The notes beneath the pieces are model-generated. The model was given only the letters and a program-made list of their open reading frames with translations. It was not told the origin of the DNA and made no database searches. 8,784 bases of DNA from an uncultured Bacilli bacterium (GTDB lineage: Bacteria; Bacillota_I; Bacilli_A; RF39; UBA660), in the NCBI GenBank assembly GCA_944371545.1, contig CALVXT010000048.1, positions 1 through 8,784 of the forward strand. The letters are read 5' to 3'. Positions 5,688 through 8,784 of the stretch are shown here, in pieces. Position numbers and translations under genes: made by a program. Numbering within the stretch: position 1 is the first letter of the stretch; each line of letters begins with the position of its first letter.

Positions 5688-5710
5688 AAAAAAACGACTT
5701 TAAAAAGCCG
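5688..5710 (-). terminator. tRNA-Glu terminator
   Basis: On the - strand CGGCTTT (5710-5704) pairs with AAAGTCG (5701-5695), including one G-U, and seven T residues follow (5694-5688). It ends directly before the ATG at 5687. Confidence 0.7.
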
Positions 5711-5723
5711 ATTATTTACTTTT

Positions 5724-5800
5724 TGGTGACCCGTACGAGTTTCGAACTCGTGAATGTAACCTTGAGAGGGTTATGTGTTAAACCACTTCACCAACGGGCC
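5724..5800 (-). tRNA. tRNA-Glu, anticodon CUC
   Basis: Folds on the - strand as a full cloverleaf of 77 nt including an encoded CCA (5726-5724). The acceptor stem GGCCCGT/ACGGGTC has one G-U pair and the discriminator is A. The D stem is 3 bp (GTG/CAC), as is usual for bacterial tRNA-Glu. The anticodon stem is TAACC/GGTTA with loop CTCTCAA, and the T arm is ACGAG/CTCGT with loop TTCGAAA. The anticodon at 5766-5764 is CUC, which reads GAG. The acceptor and D-arm sequence match the usual Bacillota tRNA-Glu pattern. It has its own promoter and terminator and sits alone. Confidence 0.93.
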
Positions 5801-5810
5801 AAGCAATGTA

Positions 5811-5819
5811 ATTGTATCA
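5811..5819 (-). promoter_or_regulatory. Extended -10 promoter of the tRNA
   Basis: On the - strand TG-A-TACAAT (5819-5811), with a predicted start near 5804, four bases before the mature tRNA 5' end. The perfect TTGACA at 5830-5825 is only 8 nt away, too close to act with it. The hexamer at 17 nt (TTCTTT) is poor. Confidence 0.45.
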
Positions 5820-5856
5820 TGAACTGTCAAAAAAAAGAAGAGTTTTTTGAAAAGTC

Positions 5857-5885
5857 TTTTAAAAATTTCTATTTTCGCGTACAAT
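5857..5885 (+). promoter_or_regulatory. Possible promoter of the isomerase-like gene
   Basis: TTTTAA (5857-5862), 17-nt spacer, -10 TACAAT (5880-5885). Start near 5892, leaving an ~18-nt leader with AGGA at 5899-5902. It is divergent from the tRNA promoter about 40 bp away. The -35 is weak. Confidence 0.4.
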
Positions 5886-5909
5886 AGAAAAGGAAAGTAG
5901 GATGTAGTA

Positions 5910-6569
5910 ATGAAAATTGCTTTAATAAATGAAAATAGTCAAAAAAAGAAAAATAGTTTTATATTAAATGTTTTGGAAAAAGTTGCTGAAAAATATGGAC
6001 ATCAAGTTTTTAATTATGGTGTAAGTGAAAATAAGGATGCAAATATCGATTATGTTGGAGCAGGGCTTCTTGCTGGAATCTTATTAAATTCTCGAGCTGT
6101 AGATTTTGTGATTATGGGTTGTTCTAGTGGTGAAGGTGTACTTTTAAGTGCAAATGCTATGCCAAATGTTTACTGTGGTTATGTTGCTGATGTTGTCGAT
6201 GCAAAACTTTTTTCTAAAATTAATGCTGGAAATGCCGTGTCTATTCCGTTTGGAAAGTATTTTGGAACGGGTACAGAGTTTCAATTAGAAAGTATTTTTG
6301 ATGCGTTATTTTCAACTTCTTTTGGAGAAGGGTATCCTTCTGAAAGAAAAGAGATTCAAGAAAGACAAAGAAAAGAGTTAGAAACTTTAAAGCAAACTTC
6401 TCAAATAACTATGTTAGAAATTTTAGATGAAGTAGATAAAGATTTTTTGTATCAAATTATACATAATGAATATTTTGAAGAAAACTTTTTTGGAAATTCT
6501 TTAGATAATGAAATGAGTGATCTTTTAAAAGATTTATTTGATGCTTGGATAGAAGAACCATTTAATTAG
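5910..6569 (+). CDS. RpiB/LacA/LacB-family sugar-phosphate isomerase-like protein
   Basis: 219 residues, cytosolic. The start MKIALINEN followed by a helix and GHQVFNYG is the Rossmann-like opening of the RpiB/LacAB fold. The central GCSSGEG (70-76) corresponds to the CGTG phosphate-binding and catalytic loop, with Cys71 at the position of the RpiB catalytic cysteine. The later segments NVYCGYV, DAKLFSKINAGNAVSIPFGK, FGTGTEF and GYPSER mark the longer subfamily, about 60-70 residues longer than classical RpiB. The acidic C-terminal extension (about 150-219) has predicted helices and no family I recognise. AGGA lies 7 nt before the ATG. Ribose-5-phosphate or galactose-6-phosphate activity cannot be assigned, and the Gly-Thr to Ser-Ser change makes the substrate uncertain. 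No sugar-utilisation genes are adjacent. Confidence 0.8.
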   Translation: MKIALINENSQKKKNSFILNVLEKVAEKYGHQVFNYGVSENKDANIDYVGAGLLAGILLNSRAVDFVIMGCSSGEGVLLSANAMPNVYCGYVADVVDAKLFSKINAGNAVSIPFGKYFGTGTEFQLESIFDALFSTSFGEGYPSERKEIQERQRKELETLKQTSQITMLEILDEVDKDFLYQIIHNEYFEENFFGNSLDNEMSDLLKDLFDAWIEEPFN

Positions 6570-6598
6570 TTGTGAAAATTAAAATACTTTTGTATAAT
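6570..6598 (+). promoter_or_regulatory. Promoter of the glycosyltransferase gene
   Basis: TTGTGA (6570-6575), 17-nt spacer, perfect TATAAT (6593-6598) preceded by TG. It begins immediately after the stop codon of the upstream gene. Transcription would start near 6605, inside the left arm of the following hairpin. Confidence 0.65.
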
Positions 6599-6600
6599 AG

Positions 6601-6623
6601 CCTCTTAAGAAAAGAGGTTTTTT
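6601..6623 (+). terminator. Terminator-like hairpin containing the ribosome-binding site of the glycosyltransferase
   Basis: CCTCTT (6601-6606) pairs with AAGAGG (6612-6617) around a 5-nt loop and is followed by six T residues that end at the ATG (6624). The right arm includes the AGAGG Shine-Dalgarno. Read-through RNA from the isomerase gene would form it. RNA started at the gene's own promoter (about 6605) would lack most of the left arm. Confidence 0.55.
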
Positions 6624-7673
6624 ATGACAAAAGTTTCTGTGATCATTCCATGTCATAATGCTGAAAAATATTTGTCAACTTGTTTAAACTCTGTTTTAAA
6701 TCAAACTTTGGATGATATTGAAGTTTTAGCTATTGATGATCATAGCACGGATAATACTTTAAAAATTTTGTATTCTTTTCAAAAGGAATATTCAACTAAA
6801 CTACGGGTATTTTCATTGCAAGAGTTTAGAGGTGTCTCTGCTGCTAGAAATCTAGGATTAAAGTATGCTCAAGGAGAGTTTATTGGTTTTGTAGATGCTG
6901 ATGATTTAGTAACTTTGAATATGTTTCGAGACTTTTATACAGTTGCTAGAATGTTTAAAGTTCCAATTGTTGTCGGAAGTAATACGAGAATAAATGAATC
7001 TCAATTTTTAAATCAAGAAACTTTTATGTCCCAAGAAGTTTATCATGAAGGTTTAATTGATTATATAAATTTTCCTCTTTCGTTTTTTGATACTTCTCCT
7101 GCGTGTTGGAATAAAATTTTTAATCATGATTTTATTTTAAAAACTCGTTTCTTAGAAGGCAAGATATTTGAAGATGTTGGTTTTGTTTATCCTTTGTTGC
7201 TTAAAGCTTCAACTGTTTATCAATTTTATCGCGATGATTATTTTTATCGATTTACACCAGGAAGTATCATGACAAAATTAAAAGAGCCAAATCATAAAGT
7301 TTTAGATATGTTAGATATCTGTTTAGATATGGAAAAACAAGCTCAAATTTTCCAGTTTGACCAATCAAAATGTACTTTATTAAAAGATTGCATTTATTCA
7401 TATCTTTTGAATTCTTTAAGCATTATAAATAGTTGGAATATTTCTTTCATCAAAAAAATTCTTCTTATTCAAAAACTTATTTTAGTATATGAGTATTATT
7501 TTCCCAAATTGCGGCAGTTCGAAAGCTTTTATGCAAGGTTTGCAAATGATGATTTAAGAAAAGAATTTGAAAAATATTTCTCGTTACCTATCTTTTCTGA
7601 TGGGCAAATACAAAAATTTTGTCAAGATGTTGCAATTTTAATTAAATCTTTGGAAAATAGTAGTCATTCTTAA
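6624..7673 (+). CDS. Family 2 glycosyltransferase
   Basis: 349 residues, cytoplasmic GT-A domain that transfers a sugar from an activated nucleotide donor. The N-terminal VSVIIPCHNAEKYLSTCLNS opening, Asp38-Asp39 in VLAIDDHS, the GVSAARNLGL motif (70-79) and the metal-binding DADD (91-94) are canonical GT2 features. FEDVGF (Glu183-Asp184) is the usual catalytic base region, and PGSIMT (212-217) is common in capsule and teichoic-type GT2 enzymes. A C-terminal part of about 130 residues is rich in hydrophobic and basic residues but has no clear transmembrane helix. AGAGG is 6 nt before the ATG. The gene stands alone, without other polysaccharide genes in view, so donor and acceptor are unknown. 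A cell-surface glycan or glycolipid is the likely product. Confidence 0.9.
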   Translation: MTKVSVIIPCHNAEKYLSTCLNSVLNQTLDDIEVLAIDDHSTDNTLKILYSFQKEYSTKLRVFSLQEFRGVSAARNLGLKYAQGEFIGFVDADDLVTLNMFRDFYTVARMFKVPIVVGSNTRINESQFLNQETFMSQEVYHEGLIDYINFPLSFFDTSPACWNKIFNHDFILKTRFLEGKIFEDVGFVYPLLLKASTVYQFYRDDYFYRFTPGSIMTKLKEPNHKVLDMLDICLDMEKQAQIFQFDQSKCTLLKDCIYSYLLNSLSIINSWNISFIKKILLIQKLILVYEYYFPKLRQFESFYARFANDDLRKEFEKYFSLPIFSDGQIQKFCQDVAILIKSLENSSHS

Positions 7674-7689
7674 ATAAAAAATGTATAAT
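7661..7689 (+). promoter_or_regulatory. Promoter of the ABC transporter operon
   Basis: TAGTCA (7661-7666), 17-nt spacer, perfect TATAAT (7684-7689). It overlaps the end of the glycosyltransferase gene. The in-frame ATG at 7681 lies upstream of the -10, so it cannot be the start from this promoter. Confidence 0.5.
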
Positions 7690-7710
7690 GTTGAAAGAAA
7701 GGAAGAGTTT

Positions 7711-8610
7711 ATGTTAAAAGTAGAACACATTACAAAATATTATGATCAAAACAAAGCAGTAGACGATTTATCTTTTGAAGTGGAAGATGGAAAAATTTTT
7801 GGCCTATTAGGAGTCAATGGTGCTGGAAAAACAACAACATTTCGAATGATTATTGGACTACTTGAACCTACAGAAGGAAAAATTACTTTAGATGGAAAAC
7901 CTATTGATTATAATGTCACCGATACGATTGGCTTTTTAACTGAAGAACGAAGCTTACTGACAAAACTTACCGTAAAAGAGCAAATTATCTATTATGGTAC
8001 TTTAAAAGGAATGGAAGAGAAAGAAATCTTAAAACGATTAGATGAATGGTTGAAAAGATTTCATATTGAAGAATATAAAGAGCGGAAAATCAAAGAACTT
8101 TCTAAAGGAAATCAACAAAAAGTTCAATTTATTTCTGCTGTGATTAATAATCCAAAACTTTTAATATTAGATGAGCCATTCTCTGGATTAGATCCAATTA
8201 ATGTTGAAATGTTTATGGATGCTATTAAGGATTTTAAAAAAAGAGGAAGTAGCATTATTTTTTCTTCTCATCGAATGGAACATGTTGAAATGTTTTGTGA
8301 AAGTTTAGTTATCTTAGTTAAAGGAAAAAGTGTTTTAGAAGGAGAATTAAAACAAATCAAAAAAGATTATCGTAAGAAAAATATTCATATTAAAGGAAAT
8401 GTAAATATTGAGTCTTTGAAGAAAACTAAAGGAGTTTTAGAAGTGATAGAAAATGCAGATGAACTTATTGTAAAAATCGAAGATGATTCCTATATTGATA
8501 ATGTTTTTGATATTGTAAAAAAAGGTAGTGAAATTACTGAATTTTCTGTAGAAGATCCAACATTAAATGAAATTTTCTTAAGTAAAGTAGGTGAAGCTTA
8601 TGAAAAATAA
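7711..8610 (+). CDS. ABC transporter ATP-binding protein
   Basis: 299 residues from ATG 7711 (AGGA 7 nt upstream), cytoplasmic ATPase of an ABC-2-type exporter. Walker A is GVNGAGKTT (34-42), signature LSKGNQQKV (130-138), Walker B LLILDEP with Asp154-Glu155, D-loop SGLDP, and H-loop His187 in SSHRMEH. The usual Q-loop glutamine is replaced by the IGFLTEER form (74-80), as in NatA/YhaQ-like exporters. A C-terminal domain of about 80 residues (220-299) ends in EDPTLNEIFL, the typical tail of this subfamily. The permease gene begins inside the last codons (11-bp overlap), so the two are translationally coupled. The transported substrate cannot be read from sequence; Na+ export, lipid or peptide efflux are all possible. 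Confidence 0.92.
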   Translation: MLKVEHITKYYDQNKAVDDLSFEVEDGKIFGLLGVNGAGKTTTFRMIIGLLEPTEGKITLDGKPIDYNVTDTIGFLTEERSLLTKLTVKEQIIYYGTLKGMEEKEILKRLDEWLKRFHIEEYKERKIKELSKGNQQKVQFISAVINNPKLLILDEPFSGLDPINVEMFMDAIKDFKKRGSSIIFSSHRMEHVEMFCESLVILVKGKSVLEGELKQIKKDYRKKNIHIKGNVNIESLKKTKGVLEVIENADELIVKIEDDSYIDNVFDIVKKGSEITEFSVEDPTLNEIFLSKVGEAYEK

Positions 8611-8784
8611 ATTAAAATTTTTAACAAAACAAAGTTTAGATAAAAAGATTAAAACAAAATGGTTTAAAGGGGTAAATATTTTACTACTAGTCTTATTTGT
8701 TTTAATTATGAATGTGGACCGAGTAATATCTTTCTTTGGTGGGGATTTTGAAAATCAGATTACAATTTATGTCAAAGATGATGT
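8600..8784 (+). CDS. ABC-2 type permease, N-terminal fragment
   Basis: Begins at ATG 8600 with AGGTGA (8589-8594) 5 nt upstream, overlapping the ATPase stop codon by 11 bp in another frame. The 61 complete codons give a basic N-terminal helix (MKNKLKFLTKQSLDKK), a first transmembrane segment at about residues 25-37 (GVNILLLVLFVLIM), and the start of an extracytoplasmic stretch (FENQITIYVKDD). This layout is typical of NatB/YhaP-like permeases, which have one helix, a large outer domain, then a cluster of helices. The rest lies beyond the window edge; nothing suggests it is broken. Confidence 0.8.
   Translation, partial: MKNKLKFLTKQSLDKKIKTKWFKGVNILLLVLFVLIMNVDRVISFFGGDFENQITIYVKDD

Noticed and set aside
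5688..5800. tRNA as an integration site of a mobile element
   Set aside because: No integrase, no repeated tRNA 3' end, and the flanking genes look like ordinary resident single-gene units.
5825..5830. Perfect TTGACA on the - strand upstream of the tRNA as its -35
   Set aside because: Only 8 nt separate it from the TACAAT element and nothing like a -10 lies at 16-18 nt, so it cannot form a normal promoter there.
7681..7710. 10-residue extension of the ABC ATPase from ATG 7681
   Set aside because: The TATAAT at 7684-7689 lies inside it, no ribosome-binding site precedes it, and ATPases of this family begin as the 7711 product does.

Overview
The window is very AT-rich DNA with the standard bacterial code (TGG for Trp, TGA not read through), Shine-Dalgarno starts, Rho-independent terminators with long T runs and sigma-A-like promoters that often carry an extended TG motif. 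This points to a low-GC Bacillota-type bacterium. A gut Bacilli/Erysipelotrichia-like or RF39-like lineage would fit, but that placement is inference. No insertion sequence, phage gene or CRISPR array was seen.

Layout. (1) 1-350 carries no conventional gene but is highly structured. A promoter, a 5' hairpin, a hairpin over the ribosome-binding site, a 25-residue hydrophobic peptide gene and a terminator lie on the + strand. A strong promoter on the - strand converges on them and should give a ~120-nt antisense RNA with its own terminator. This matches the architecture of a type I toxin-antitoxin locus and is the most interesting part of the window. (2) 368-986 is a monocistronic type I signal peptidase gene. 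(3) 1031-4719 encodes a large secreted protein: signal peptide, acidic and poly-Asn linker, helical region, about seven Ig-like domains, and three 63-residue tandem repeats at the C-terminus. Its signal peptide is a plausible substrate for the neighbouring peptidase. (4) 4722-5186 holds a small bacterial PH-domain protein converging on an uncharacterised two-TM membrane protein. (5) 5688-5819 is a - strand tRNA-Glu with anticodon CUC, with its own promoter and terminator. (6) 5857-6623 is an RpiB/LacA/LacB-family isomerase-like gene. (7) 6570-7673 is a family 2 glycosyltransferase gene whose RBS sits inside a terminator-like hairpin. (8) 7661-8784 is the start of an ABC export operon: an ATPase and, translationally coupled by an 11-bp overlap, the N-terminus of its permease, cut by the window edge.

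Most genes have their own promoter and terminator, so apart from the ABC pair this is a row of single-gene units. Three genes have better-supported starts downstream of the longest open frame (1078, 4769 and 7711 on +), as does the - strand membrane protein (5633). In each case I chose the start from the ribosome-binding site and promoter positions.
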